A stretch of 64,000 nucleotides of DNA. Origin: Spirochaetia bacterium. Its GTDB lineage: Bacteria > Spirochaetota > Spirochaetia > Treponematales > Treponemataceae. This document shows positions 23,893 to 33,336 of the stretch, piece by piece. Under the pieces are notes generated by a model. The model saw nothing but the letters and a program-made list of their open reading frames with translations. It had not been told where the DNA came from and did no database searches. The translations under genes were made by a program, and so were the position numbers. How positions within the stretch are numbered: position 1 is the stretch's first letter; each line of letters opens with the position of its first letter. The stretch lies in assembly GCA_900769325.1 (NCBI GenBank), contig CAAGGF010000064.1:1-64000 (forward strand). The letters run 5' to 3'.

Positions 23893-25872
23893 ATGGAACC
23901 TGAAAAGAAAAATTACATCCGCCGCTCAGATTTGTTTCTTGCAAACACTGTCCACGAATTAAGAACTCCAGTTCAGACAATAATCGGAACTTTAGACCTT
24001 CTTTCTGACACAAAACTCAACTTAGAACAAACTGAATATGTAAAACAGTTGAAATTCAGTTCAGAAGTTCTTTTGTCTTTAGTCAACGACATTTTAGATT
24101 TTGCAAAACTCCACACAGACCAAATTTCAATCGAAGAAATTTCTTTCAACCCCGTTTTACTTCTTGAAAATACAGCATCTCTTGTAAGCCTTGATGCTTC
24201 AAAAAAAGGAATCGAACTTTTCACGGACATCGATTATTCACTTTACCCCGAAATTTCAGGCGACCCTACAAGAATCAGGCAGATTATTTTAAATCTTTTA
24301 AAAAATGCCGTAAAATTCACGGAAAAAGGCTATGTAAAACTTAAAATGCAGAAAGCTTCAGATTTTCTTGAAATTTCAGTTACAGACACAGGAATCGGCA
24401 TAAAACCTGAATATAAAGAAAAACTTTTTACAAATTTCTGGCAGGGCGACCCGTCAATTACAAGAAAATACGGCGGAACGGGACTTGGACTTTCAATCTG
24501 CAAAAGCCTTATCACAAAAATGAACGGCGAAATCTATTTCAAAGACAATCCTGAAGGCGGCTCAATTTTTACATTTACAATTCCATATAAACCTACAAAA
24601 ATCATCACAGAAAAAATCTATCCGCTAGACTTCAAAATAAAAAGAATTCTCATCGTAGACGAAAATTCAATCGTAACTGAAAACCTGAAAAATAAACTTT
24701 CGTATTTAAATCTTTCAGACATTACAACTACTCAAGATTCTCTAAACGCAATACAAATCATAAAAGAACATAACCAGAAAAATACACCGTTTGACTGCAT
24801 CTTCATAAATTCAAAATTGTCCCCCCAGGACGGTTGGTCGCTTGCCTCTCAAATCAGAAACAATTTAGGTCTGAAAAAAATAAAACTTTTCCTTATGACA
24901 TACAAAGGTCAAATCGGGCAGGATGCAAAAATCAAGATTTTAAACTGGTTCAACGGCTTTATCTACAAACCAATTCAGATGGAAAACCTTTATTTCACCT
25001 TAAAAGAAGCAGAATCCGGGAAAACAACTTCTCTCAAAAAAATTCTTTCCGAACGCACCGAAGAAAATTTTTCATTTTCAGAGAAATCTGAAATCGCGCT
25101 CGGTTTAAAAATTCTTGTCGCCGAAGACCATCCTGTAAACCGCCGGCTTTTAAAAACTTTTTTGCTTCAATTCGGAGCAGAAGTAATCGAAGCCGAAAAC
25201 GGAATGGAAGCCGTAAAAAAAGCAGAAAATACAAAAGACCTGAACATAATTTTCATGGACATTCAGATGCCTCTTTTAAGCGGAACCGAAGCCTCTGAAA
25301 TAATCCGCAAAAAAAATTCAGATGTAATCATAATCGCCTCTTCTGCCTTAAACGACAAAAAAACAACCGAAGAATTTAAAAACAAGGGAATGAACGATGT
25401 TCTTCCAAAACCATTTAAACGAGACGATGTTAAAAAAATTCTTGAAAAATGGAAATCCGTAATTTTTCTTCCAGAACTTAAAGAATCAACTTCTCAAACG
25501 CTGCATGAAGAAAATATTTTATGGAATATAAACGATTTTGAAGATACTATCGGAAGCGACAAAACGCTCGGCTCTCAAATTCTTTTTGATTATCAGGATC
25601 AAAGCGAACAGTTACTTGAAAACGCCTTTCAAGCACTTTCAAAAAAAGATTTTACAGAATTAAGGGCAATAAGCCACACGCTTGAAGGAAGTTCTTCTGC
25701 GATTTCTGCAACAAAACTGATTGAACTTTCAGGAAAAATGAATGCTTTTGCAAAAGAAAAAAATTCTCAAAAAATTCAGGAAGTTTTAGAAGAACTAAAA
25801 ACCTCTTACAGCAATTTTTGTAAACTTTCTGAAAAGTGGAAAAACGAACTTTTACAAAGAGAAAAACATTAA
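23893..25872 (+). CDS. soluble hybrid histidine kinase, HisKA-HATPase-REC(pseudo)-REC-Hpt
   Basis: 659 residues, without transmembrane or sensor domain. Order: HisKA with VHELRTP (His about 17), HATPase_c with NLLKNAVKF, DTGIGI and GGTGLGLSI, a first receiver (about 250-380) whose acceptor site reads CIFINSKLS (Asn for Asp), a second receiver with VAEDHPVN and IIFMDIQMP, and a C-terminal Hpt domain with SHTLEGSSSAI. This is a complete phosphorelay chain in one polypeptide. Input must come from a partner; the preceding receiver-STAS-receiver gene, 37 bases upstream and on the same strand, is the obvious candidate. Confidence 0.88.
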   Translation: MEPEKKNYIRRSDLFLANTVHELRTPVQTIIGTLDLLSDTKLNLEQTEYVKQLKFSSEVLLSLVNDILDFAKLHTDQISIEEISFNPVLLLENTASLVSLDASKKGIELFTDIDYSLYPEISGDPTRIRQIILNLLKNAVKFTEKGYVKLKMQKASDFLEISVTDTGIGIKPEYKEKLFTNFWQGDPSITRKYGGTGLGLSICKSLITKMNGEIYFKDNPEGGSIFTFTIPYKPTKIITEKIYPLDFKIKRILIVDENSIVTENLKNKLSYLNLSDITTTQDSLNAIQIIKEHNQKNTPFDCIFINSKLSPQDGWSLASQIRNNLGLKKIKLFLMTYKGQIGQDAKIKILNWFNGFIYKPIQMENLYFTLKEAESGKTTSLKKILSERTEENFSFSEKSEIALGLKILVAEDHPVNRRLLKTFLLQFGAEVIEAENGMEAVKKAENTKDLNIIFMDIQMPLLSGTEASEIIRKKNSDVIIIASSALNDKKTTEEFKNKGMNDVLPKPFKRDDVKKILEKWKSVIFLPELKESTSQTLHEENILWNINDFEDTIGSDKTLGSQILFDYQDQSEQLLENAFQALSKKDFTELRAISHTLEGSSSAISATKLIELSGKMNAFAKEKNSQKIQEVLEELKTSYSNFCKLSEKWKNELLQREKH

Positions 25873-25879
25873 AAACAAA

Positions 25880-25914
25880 GGGAATCCCAAACCTGATAAT
25901 TTTTTAAGATTCCC
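25880..25914. terminator. terminator between the hybrid kinase and DksA-like genes
   Basis: GGGAATC (25880-25886) pairs with GATTCCC (25908-25914); the 21-base loop contains a T6 run. It stands between convergent genes. The 3' T tract is weak, so the call is moderate. Confidence 0.45.
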
Positions 25915-25925
25915 CGAAAACAATT

Positions 25926-26297
25926 TTAGTTTCTGTTAGTCTGAAGGCGTTTTAATTCTGCGGCGCTTGCACAGTTTACGCACATCACGGTATACGGAAG
26001 AACTTCAAGGCGTTCTTTTGGAATTTCTTTTCCGCATGAAATGCAAATTCCGTAGCGTCCAAGCCTGATTCTTTCAAGTGCACTATCAATCATATTAAGG
26101 CGTTCTGTATCTTTTGCACCAAGAGAATCAAGAAGATTCCTGTCGATTGCATCTGAAGCAACATCAACTTCATCACCAGATTCCTGCGGTTTTATTAAAT
26201 TTTTCATATCATCTGACTGAGCAGACAAAGACCTGACGATTTCTGAGCGCTCCGTTTTTAATTTTTCCTGAATTGATTCAATAAAATTTGTATCCAT
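25926..26297 (-). CDS. dksA: TraR/DksA-family zinc-finger protein
   Basis: DksA-type proteins bind the RNA polymerase secondary channel and, with ppGpp, tune rRNA and amino-acid promoters. This 123-residue protein has a helical N terminus, an acidic DEVDVASDAIDRN segment, then LGRYGICISCGKEIPKERLEVLP and CVNC, the four-Cys zinc finger of the family. AAGGAG nine bases before ATG 26297. It is divergent from infA with 174 bases between start codons. Whether it is the true DksA or a YbiI-like paralogue cannot be decided by eye. Confidence 0.82.
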   Translation of the reverse strand: MDTNFIESIQEKLKTERSEIVRSLSAQSDDMKNLIKPQESGDEVDVASDAIDRNLLDSLGAKDTERLNMIDSALERIRLGRYGICISCGKEIPKERLEVLPYTVMCVNCASAAELKRLQTNRN

Positions 26298-26361
26298 AAG
26301 CTAGTACTCCTTATCGGCAAAATTTTAATAAATTCGCCGAAATAACGTTTTTTTGTGTATG

Positions 26362-26395
26362 TTGACAATTTTTTTTGTTTTGTACATACTACTAT
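26362..26395 (+). promoter_or_regulatory. possible infA promoter
   Basis: TTGACA at 26362-26367 is clear; the -10 is ambiguous (TACTAC 26387, TACTAT 26390 or TATAAG 26393, spacers 19-25), all longer than ideal. The leader to the GTG start is about 70 bases. Confidence 0.35.
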
Positions 26396-26471
26396 AAGTG
26401 TAAATCTTCAAAAACACAATATTTTTTTTACGAAATTTAATAAAGTTTCGTTTTTTACCTTTGGAGGAATC

Positions 26472-26690
26472 GTGGCTAAAGAAGAAGCAATTGAAGTTGA
26501 CGGAATCGTAAAAGAAGCCTTGCCAAACACTATGTTCCGTGTAGAATTAACAAACGGACACAAAATTATGGCTCATCTTTCTGGAAAAATGCGCAAACAC
26601 TACATCAGAATCGTTCCGGGTGACAGTGTAAAAGTCGCACTTTCTCCTTATGACTTAAATTTAGGCCGAATTATTTTCCGCCAGCGTTAA
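26472..26690 (+). CDS. infA: translation initiation factor IF-1
   Basis: S1-like OB-fold protein that occupies the ribosomal A site during initiation. Read from GTG 26472 (GGAGG nine bases upstream) the product has exactly 72 residues, the family length, beginning [19 protein letters not shown] and containing [20 protein letters not shown] and [20 protein letters not shown]. The longer reading frame upstream has no start signal. Its 3' end overlaps the convergent J-protein gene by 20 bases. Confidence 0.96.
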   Translation: MAKEEAIEVDGIVKEALPNTMFRVELTNGHKIMAHLSGKMRKHYIRIVPGDSVKVALSPYDLNLGRIIFRQR

Positions 26691-27231
26691 ATGTAATCAT
26701 CTGAAACAAGGATTGACCTGCACCAATAATACCTGAAATTATCAGCATAAAAGAAATTATGGTTCCAAAAGGCCATAGAATAAACCTTAAAACCGGCTGC
26801 AGGAAAAATCCAAGTAACACCTGAATCACCGAAGTTAAAAATCTTTTAAAATAATATTTTCTTGTTACTTTTCTCCTTGAATTATAATATTCTTCGTTGT
26901 AAGAACTATCATCTTGAGGTCTTCCGCCAAACCATGCCCAGAAAGTTTCTTCATTTTCAAAAGGATTTGAATAAGTCTGAGAATAACTGTATGCACGGTT
27001 ATAAGATGTATTTTCTGAATAAGATGTCGTTCTTCCACAATCATAATCTTTTCTTTTAGAATCATCGCTTAAAACATTGTATGCTTCTGAAATCTTTTTA
27101 AATTTTTCTTCGGCTTCTTTGTTTCCTGGATTTCTGTCAGGATGATATTTGAACGCAAGATTTCTGTAGGCTTTTTTAATTTCATCTGAAGTTGCGTTTT
27201 TTTGTATTCCAAGAATCTCGTAGTAATCCAT
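26671..27231 (-). CDS. membrane-anchored J-domain protein
   Basis: 186 residues. Residues 1-65 are a canonical J domain ([21 protein letters not shown], then YHPDRNPG with the HPD motif), followed by a Tyr/Ser/Asn-rich linker and a C-terminal hydrophobic region with two helices (about 125-170). It lacks the zinc-finger and substrate domains of DnaJ, so it is a specialised Hsp70 co-chaperone, probably at the inner membrane. ATG 27231 follows GGTGA; the TTG at 27246 is less likely. Its last 20 bases are antisense to the end of infA. Confidence 0.85.
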   Translation of the reverse strand: MDYYEILGIQKNATSDEIKKAYRNLAFKYHPDRNPGNKEAEEKFKKISEAYNVLSDDSKRKDYDCGRTTSYSENTSYNRAYSYSQTYSNPFENEETFWAWFGGRPQDDSSYNEEYYNSRRKVTRKYYFKRFLTSVIQVLLGFFLQPVLRFILWPFGTIISFMLIISGIIGAGQSLFQMITFNAGGK

Positions 27232-27382
27232 AATTTTATTCACCAACTGATAAAAACTTTATAGACAATTTTTAAGTTTAGAATTCTTTGAAAATCAAAT
27301 ATTTTCAAAAAACTCACCATTAAAATAACAATTTAGCGTGCACAAGGCAACAAAAAAAATTAAATTTTACAAAGATTAACCC

Positions 27383-28810
27383 TTACTGCGAACTGCTAAG
27401 AAATTCAGTTTTATCGATGAAAATAATGTTTTCCCTTGGAATCCACCCTGAAATATTTTCAAATTCGATAAAAACCCATTTTCCGGCTTCCTGCAAAACT
27501 TTCACCCGAGAGCCGTTTTCTATAGAAGAAATCGCTTCAACAGAAAATTCAGGGACATTTCGGATTTTTCCGTTAATTATGACGGCGGATTTTTCTGTAA
27601 GATGAAAAGCGTAATTTAAAGAAAACGCAGAAGATGCAAAAAACGCAAAAACCAGCACAACCGAAACAAAAATCCGTTTTTTTATTATGAAAAAAAGTGA
27701 AAGCACAAATAAAATCAAAGTTAAACACGAGCAGAAAATAAAAACATTCACATTTTTCTCAGAAATTCCGTTGTAAATTCCTAAAGATTCTTCAAATTCG
27801 CGACGGATTTTTTTTTCTTCCTGCCAGATATGAGAATATTTTTCATTTATGCGAAGAGATGCAATTTTTTTACAGTCGGAAACAGAAACGCCAGTTTTTT
27901 TAATGCTTTCAGAGTCTTCTGAAAGCTCAACGAACGCATAAGGGAAAAATTCTCCGTGATTTTTTACATTTTTATTTTCAGCCTGATTTTCTTTAACAAG
28001 AATTTCAAAATCCGAAAGAGAAATATCCTGCCTTTCCCCGGAATAACTGACGGCTGAAACGACAATTTCAGGAAAAACCTGCAAGCCTTTTGAAATCGGA
28101 ATCCAGGAAAATTTTGCCACAGGAATTTTTTCAGAAGAAAACGAACTCCCTCCAGGATTTTCTACAAAAGAATCAATTTTTTCAAGTTCACTGAAAACTG
28201 CATTTTTTAAAACAGTCGAATTCACCGAAAGAACTTGAAGTGCGTACTGAACATAAACTGAAAAAACGAGCGGTTTTCCAAGCGACGAAGAAATTTTTTC
28301 TTGAGAAATGATTTTATTTTTATTAAAAATGATTTTTTCACCGTTTTCAAATTCGTAAATTACGCGCGGAAGAATTTTTTTTGGATGCGGTAAAATCGAC
28401 ACGCTTTTAAATGGAACAGAATAAGTTCTTCCACGGTATTTAAGGGAAAGCGGAGGAAGCCTGTAAAAACCTTCTTCATCAAACGAAAGCCAAAGTTCAA
28501 TCACAACTCCGCCGTTTTTAGAATAACTTTGATTCTGTCTTGCAGATTTAAAATGAACTTTTTCCGGAAGTTTTTGAATATCGTAAGAAATTTCATTGGA
28601 AGAAACATACGGAACTTCAAGTGAAAAAAGAAGGTCAGTTTCCGAGTAGAGTTCAGAATCACGCGGTGAAACTGAAAGCGTTTTTATGATTCTTGAAGTG
28701 AGATTCTGAGAAAAACCGTAATTTTTCAAAAAAATCAGATTTAACAAGAAAAATATTTTTAATAATCTTGAGATAAATTTCCTTCCTGAACAGAATTTGA
28801 ATTTTTCCAT
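27383..28810 (-). CDS. batD: BatD-like envelope protein with C-terminal SH3-like domain
   Basis: 475 residues. A signal sequence (about 12-34) is followed by a beta-rich BatD/oxygen-tolerance region with the typical VSPRDSELYSETDLLFSL and a later FVENPGG segment, two transmembrane helices (about 355-375 and 380-398), and a C-terminal bacterial SH3-like module (SRVKVLQEAGKWVFIEFEN, GWIPRENI) of the kind usually found on BatE. It is the last gene of the moxR-bat operon. With ATG 28810 it overlaps the previous gene by 52 bases, which is long; AGGAAGGA at about 28771 hints at an internal non-ATG start, but I see no better codon. Confidence 0.75.
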   Translation of the reverse strand: MEKFKFCSGRKFISRLLKIFFLLNLIFLKNYGFSQNLTSRIIKTLSVSPRDSELYSETDLLFSLEVPYVSSNEISYDIQKLPEKVHFKSARQNQSYSKNGGVVIELWLSFDEEGFYRLPPLSLKYRGRTYSVPFKSVSILPHPKKILPRVIYEFENGEKIIFNKNKIISQEKISSSLGKPLVFSVYVQYALQVLSVNSTVLKNAVFSELEKIDSFVENPGGSSFSSEKIPVAKFSWIPISKGLQVFPEIVVSAVSYSGERQDISLSDFEILVKENQAENKNVKNHGEFFPYAFVELSEDSESIKKTGVSVSDCKKIASLRINEKYSHIWQEEKKIRREFEESLGIYNGISEKNVNVFIFCSCLTLILFVLSLFFIIKKRIFVSVVLVFAFFASSAFSLNYAFHLTEKSAVIINGKIRNVPEFSVEAISSIENGSRVKVLQEAGKWVFIEFENISGWIPRENIIFIDKTEFLSSSQ

Positions 28811-30408
28811 TGCTGTCTTTCATGCTCCCTTATCACACTGAAAACCGAACTGTCTTTTACAGAATTTTCAGCGTTTGTTTCTGAAATATTTTTATATGTT
28901 TTTTCTTTTTCTTTTCCCTGATTTTGAAGTTTCAACTTTGAAATCTCATAATTAATCTTTGCATCAGTATTTTCGCTTTTTATTTCGAGTGCTTTTTTAA
29001 AATAATCACACGCCTTTTCATAATTTCCGCTTTGATGAGAAATGACGCCCATATTGTAAAAAGAATCAAATTTTATATCATCACTGGCATCATCGGAAAT
29101 CATTTTAAATCTTTCCATTGAAGCCGCCGTTTCGTTCTGCGAATAATAAGTCACGGAAAGATTGTAAAGGGCACAATAGTAAAGTTCACTGTCTTCCGAT
29201 TCTTTTGAATCTTCCACGACTTTAAAAAACTGAGAAACAGCCTTGCTGTACTGATTTTGAGCCCACGCCCAGGAACCTGAAAGAATTTTTTTTCCGCCGT
29301 CAAATTCTTGAGAACAAGAAGTAAAAAAAATGCAGAACAAAATTTGCGAAAGAATAATTTTCTTGCGTTTGAAAAAGCCTGAATTAAATTCAGAAAAAAT
29401 AAAACTTAAAACAAAGAAAATAATTGCAAGTGCGATGAAAAGCCAGTATCGTTTTACAGTTTTTACTTCATAACAGATTCCTTCGTCTTTTTGCGATGAA
29501 AGAGATTTTTTTTGAGAGTTTTTAAGCGGCTTCAAAAGTTTTACAGCAGACCCCGGTTCCGTAGAATCGATAAATTCAATTTTTGCACTGTTTTTATTTT
29601 TCTGATTTTTTAAAAGAACATTCCTTGAAATTTTTTCAAGATTTTCACTTCGAAGTGCCGTGTAAATTTCAGTTTTTCCATCTCCTGCAAGAACCGGCGT
29701 TTCAACTTCTGAGCCAAAACCGATTAAAAAAACATCTGTTCCGTATTTTACAGATTCTTCGAGGGCACTTTCAAGTTTTCCGTCAGTTTCTTCACCGTCC
29801 GTGAAAACCCAGATTCTATTATTAAGCGAAGAAGTCTGCGGAAATTTCTTCAGTGCAGTAAGAACTCCGTTTCCAAGACTTGTGCCGATACTCGACATCA
29901 TATACGGACTTAAAGAATCAAGAAGGCTTTCAACACTTTCCCTGTCTTCTGTAAGCGGAAGTGCGACAATTCCTTCGCCTTTTGCAAGAATCACGGAAAC
30001 ATTCTGTTCTTCCATATTTTCAAGAAGAAGTTTTGCGTAATTTACCGCTGATTCAAGCCTCGATTTTTCATTCGGACAGTCGCGTGCCATCATACTGAAC
30101 GAAATGTCAAAAACAAGGCTCACGGCATTTCCGTTTTTCTGAACAGGCTCAAGATAAGTTCCCCATGAAAAACCTGCATACGCACACACAAGCATACACC
30201 AGCTTAAAGACCTGAAAACTGTACGCAAAATTATCACACGCGGAAAATGTTTTTTTTCTAAATCATTTGAACCTTTTACAGAATAATTCGTCTGAAAAAA
30301 TCCCGATTTTTTTGAAATTTTTCTATACTGAAAAATAATTACTAAAATTGCCGGAATGAGAAGCAAAAGTGCATAAAAAGCGTAAGGCCGTTCAACAGAA
30401 AAATTCAT
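28759..30408 (-). CDS. BatB-BatC fusion: von Willebrand A membrane protein with C-terminal TPRs
   Basis: 549 residues. N-terminal membrane helices (about 9-27 and 63-84) precede a VWA domain with the MIDAS motif D101-I-S-F-S and the later VFTDGEETDG. A further membrane helix near 325-345 and a Cys-containing FFTSCSQ stretch lead into a TPR region (about 370-500: ALYNLSVTYYSQNETAASMERF, MGVISHQSGNYEKACDYFKKALE). In Bacteroides and Leptospira these parts are two genes, batB and batC. ATG 30408 follows GGTGA. It lies 36 bases after batA. Confidence 0.83.
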   Translation of the reverse strand: MNFSVERPYAFYALLLLIPAILVIIFQYRKISKKSGFFQTNYSVKGSNDLEKKHFPRVIILRTVFRSLSWCMLVCAYAGFSWGTYLEPVQKNGNAVSLVFDISFSMMARDCPNEKSRLESAVNYAKLLLENMEEQNVSVILAKGEGIVALPLTEDRESVESLLDSLSPYMMSSIGTSLGNGVLTALKKFPQTSSLNNRIWVFTDGEETDGKLESALEESVKYGTDVFLIGFGSEVETPVLAGDGKTEIYTALRSENLEKISRNVLLKNQKNKNSAKIEFIDSTEPGSAVKLLKPLKNSQKKSLSSQKDEGICYEVKTVKRYWLFIALAIIFFVLSFIFSEFNSGFFKRKKIILSQILFCIFFTSCSQEFDGGKKILSGSWAWAQNQYSKAVSQFFKVVEDSKESEDSELYYCALYNLSVTYYSQNETAASMERFKMISDDASDDIKFDSFYNMGVISHQSGNYEKACDYFKKALEIKSENTDAKINYEISKLKLQNQGKEKEKTYKNISETNAENSVKDSSVFSVIREHERQQWKNSNSVQEGNLSQDY

Positions 30409-30444
30409 AATTTTCACCCGTAAAATAAAATTTTAAAGTTACCT

Positions 30445-31464
30445 CTAAAATAACTCCTCAAGATAAAGCCGTTTTAAAATCCATGCAAGAACGATAAAAA
30501 TGCCAGCTGAAAAAAGAAGCTTATCGTAATATTCAACGCTCGTAATTTTTGAATAATAAGACTGAAGTAGATTTTCACGCTTTGTTATCACGGAAAGAGC
30601 AAGATTCAATTCGTCTAAAGTTGTAATTTCAAAATACCTTCCGCCTGCAATCGAAGAAAGTTTTTTCAAAGTTGCAGAATCAAAAGAAGAATTAAAAGAA
30701 CCTGAAACGATTTTTCCAGTTTTCGGGTCAACATATTCAAGCCTTGAAGAGCCCTGAAGACCAACTCCTAGCGTGTAAAGCGAAATTCCGTGATTTTTTG
30801 CAAGTTCTGCTGCAACTTCAGGATGAATTTCTCCGCAATTGTTTTCGCCGTCAGTGATAAGGACAACCGCTTTTTTTTCAGCTTTTGACGAAATCAAGTG
30901 AAAAACTGCCGTGCTCAAACCGACTCCAATCGCAGTTCCGTCACCAAGACAAGCTATCTGAACTTCATTTAAGCGATTTAAAAAATATTCGTGGTCGCAA
31001 GTAGGCGGAACTAAAACAGCAGAATCTTTAGCCATCGCAACGAGTGCAAAAGAAGAACCCGGATTTGCAGCCAAAATTGAAACGATTGATTCTTTTGCCG
31101 CATCAATACGATTCTGTTTTTCTTTTTTAGATGAAACAACAATATCTTTTGCCGCCATCGAAGGGCTTACATCTAAAACAAATACAATATCGTTTCCGCG
31201 TGAAGTAAAAACCCGCTCCTGACGGTAAACTACAGGCTTTGCAAGTGCAAAAACGCACAGAATATAGGCAAGAATGATAAAAATATGGCTCAAAACTGAA
31301 GCAAATTTTCTGACTTTAAAATTCCATTTAAAAAATTCGCCGTTCCAGTCTCCAAGCGTCAAAAAAAACGAAATTCGTGAAAAAATTCCAGCTTTACGCA
31401 GAATAAACACAAGAGGAATCAAAATTAAAAGCAAAAATGCCTCTGGATTCTGAAAACTAGGCAT
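30445..31464 (-). CDS. batA: BatA-like von Willebrand A domain membrane protein
   Basis: 339 residues: N-terminal BatA region with two helices (about 8-24 and 58-78), VWA domain with MIDAS VLDVSPSM near residue 98 and VLITDGENNCGE, and a C-terminal membrane helix (about 310-328). VWA proteins of Bat operons are thought to form metal-dependent complexes serviced by the MoxR ATPase. GGGAGG precedes two adjacent ATGs; the second (31464) has better spacing. Eight bases or fewer separate it from the preceding gene. Confidence 0.85.
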   Translation of the reverse strand: MPSFQNPEAFLLLILIPLVFILRKAGIFSRISFFLTLGDWNGEFFKWNFKVRKFASVLSHIFIILAYILCVFALAKPVVYRQERVFTSRGNDIVFVLDVSPSMAAKDIVVSSKKEKQNRIDAAKESIVSILAANPGSSFALVAMAKDSAVLVPPTCDHEYFLNRLNEVQIACLGDGTAIGVGLSTAVFHLISSKAEKKAVVLITDGENNCGEIHPEVAAELAKNHGISLYTLGVGLQGSSRLEYVDPKTGKIVSGSFNSSFDSATLKKLSSIAGGRYFEITTLDELNLALSVITKRENLLQSYYSKITSVEYYDKLLFSAGIFIVLAWILKRLYLEELF

Positions 31465-31475
31465 CATACCTCCCG

Positions 31476-32456
31476 CTAATTCAGTTTTTTGGCAATTTCA
31501 TTTATAAAATTAAGGCAACCGTCTATAAGAGTTTTTCTTTCACCGTCTTGAAAAGATGCAGAAAATTCTTTTTGAGGAAGCCTTTTTGAATCAACTGAAC
31601 CAAACGCGAACTGAATATAATCAGTGCGTGCAAAAATAAAAACAAGATTTTCGATCTTTTCACAAAGAAAATCGCTAGTCATTCCCAGAAAAATTTCATC
31701 AAAAACAGAAAAAATCCGCGAAGTTTCTACAGAATAAAAATTCCTTGAAAAACGAACTGAAAGATAACGGCGCATTTCGTGCTGAAGATTTTGTGCAAAA
31801 ACCTGATCTGAACATTTTTTATTTTTTAATAGTTTTTTAAGAACCGCTTTTGCCATTGCTGAATTTTTTGCGTAAATCAGGCGCATTTTTAAATTCTTTA
31901 ATGCAAAAACAACTTTCTTCCATTTTAAAACTACGCTGACAATAAAAATCACAAGCAAAACTAAAAAAATTATCAAAACCCAGATAACATAGACAGTTCC
32001 AGGTAAAAGTTTAGGTCCGTGAATGTTTTTTAATTCGTATTTGTTTGAAAGAATAGAAGAAACTTCAACAGGATTTAAATTTATGTTAAACGGAACATTT
32101 GATTTTTCATAAACAAGAAAATAAAGGTCAAGCGGCGGAAAAACAATCATTCCGGTTTTCCAGGGAACAAAATCGAGTACAAGCGTATAATCAACTGAAG
32201 TTCGAAAAAGATAAATTCTTTTAACTGAAAAATCTTCGGTTTTCCATTCAGAAGGAAGATTTGAAATTTTTAATTCGCGCTGAACAACATTTTTATCCAA
32301 ATCTGAAAAAAAATCCACGCCGCTTTTAAAAAAATAACGAACCTGGACAGAATCTGCGACATAAAAATTCTTTGGGGAAACGCTCTGAACTGTTTCAGAC
32401 TGAGAAAAAACGAATGACAGATTAAAAATAAATACAAACCAGAATAATTTTTTCAT
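31476..32456 (-). CDS. Bat-operon membrane protein (DUF4381-like)
   Basis: 326 residues: signal peptide (1-19), a beta-rich periplasmic part, one central transmembrane helix (about 153-178), and a cytoplasmic helical C-terminal half rich in Lys and Arg. It occupies the position between the DUF58 gene and batA where Bat operons carry a DUF4381-type protein; the sequence similarity I can see is general, so the family name is partly from context. It overlaps the DUF58 gene by four bases (ATGA), indicating coupled translation. Confidence 0.65.
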   Translation of the reverse strand: MKKLFWFVFIFNLSFVFSQSETVQSVSPKNFYVADSVQVRYFFKSGVDFFSDLDKNVVQRELKISNLPSEWKTEDFSVKRIYLFRTSVDYTLVLDFVPWKTGMIVFPPLDLYFLVYEKSNVPFNINLNPVEVSSILSNKYELKNIHGPKLLPGTVYVIWVLIIFLVLLVIFIVSVVLKWKKVVFALKNLKMRLIYAKNSAMAKAVLKKLLKNKKCSDQVFAQNLQHEMRRYLSVRFSRNFYSVETSRIFSVFDEIFLGMTSDFLCEKIENLVFIFARTDYIQFAFGSVDSKRLPQKEFSASFQDGERKTLIDGCLNFINEIAKKLN

Positions 32457-33334
32457 ATTTTCTTTAAAAAAACTGACAGATGCCGTAAAACATCGTCTTC
32501 AGTTGAAATTATTAAAGGCTTTGAACCTTGACGGATGCAAAAATCTTTCCAGCGGTTCGTCCTTGCCCTAAATTCTTCCTTCCATTGAGCTTTAAAAGAA
32601 TTTAAATTTGTTGGAAGAACCATTCGCCGGCCGGTTTCTCCGTCTGTAAAAGGCACAGAACCCACATTTTCGATTTCCCAGTCAGAATTATCAGTTATGC
32701 AAATCGGTGCGACAAGATTTTTCTGGCACAAAAGTTTAAAAGAATCCTGCCAGCCTTCAGTCCTGAAATCAGAAATTACAAAGACAAGAGACCTCTTTTT
32801 CAAAAGTTTTGCAGCCCCAAAAATTGCATTTTTCAAAACAGAACCCGGAACTACTTTTTCTACCCTGTCGAATTTTGAAAGAAGAAGCATAGTCTGCTTT
32901 TCAGAAAGTTTCGGTTCAAGAGAAAAATTTATTTCGCCGTCAAAAATTACCGCCCCGAAAGGATTGTGCATATTTTCCGCAAGAAACAGCAAAAGTGAAG
33001 CAATTTCACAGGCAGTTTTATATTTTACATTTCCCGAAGAACCTGTAAACATCGAAATCGAGCGGTCTAAAATCACAAAAAACTGAATTTCGCGTTCTTC
33101 TTCAAATACTTTTACAAAAGGTTTTGACATTCTTGCAGTTACATTCCAGTCAATCGTACGAACATCGTCTCCTTGAAGATATTCCCTGACGCCTAAAAAC
33201 GAAAGCCCCTGCCCTTTGTAAAAAGAATTAAAACCACCGGAACGAAGCGATTCTGAAAGAATATTAGACGAGAGTTTTAAATATTTTGCTTTTTTAGAAA
33301 GAGAATCTTTACTGTCTGAAAGGAATTTATACAT
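32453..33334 (-). CDS. DUF58 domain protein of the Bat operon
   Basis: 293 residues with the DUF58 signature: KGQGLSFLGVREYLQGDDVRTIDWNVTARMSKPFVKVFEEER split as seen across residues 45-90, then a VWA-like fold with ILDRSISM. DUF58 proteins partner with MoxR ATPases. ATG 33334 lies two bases after the moxR stop; the longer TTG reading (33355) overlaps moxR. No independent ribosome binding site, so translation likely follows from moxR. Confidence 0.88.
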   Translation of the reverse strand: MYKFLSDSKDSLSKKAKYLKLSSNILSESLRSGGFNSFYKGQGLSFLGVREYLQGDDVRTIDWNVTARMSKPFVKVFEEEREIQFFVILDRSISMFTGSSGNVKYKTACEIASLLLFLAENMHNPFGAVIFDGEINFSLEPKLSEKQTMLLLSKFDRVEKVVPGSVLKNAIFGAAKLLKKRSLVFVISDFRTEGWQDSFKLLCQKNLVAPICITDNSDWEIENVGSVPFTDGETGRRMVLPTNLNSFKAQWKEEFRARTNRWKDFCIRQGSKPLIISTEDDVLRHLSVFLKKI

Positions 33335-33336
33335 TT

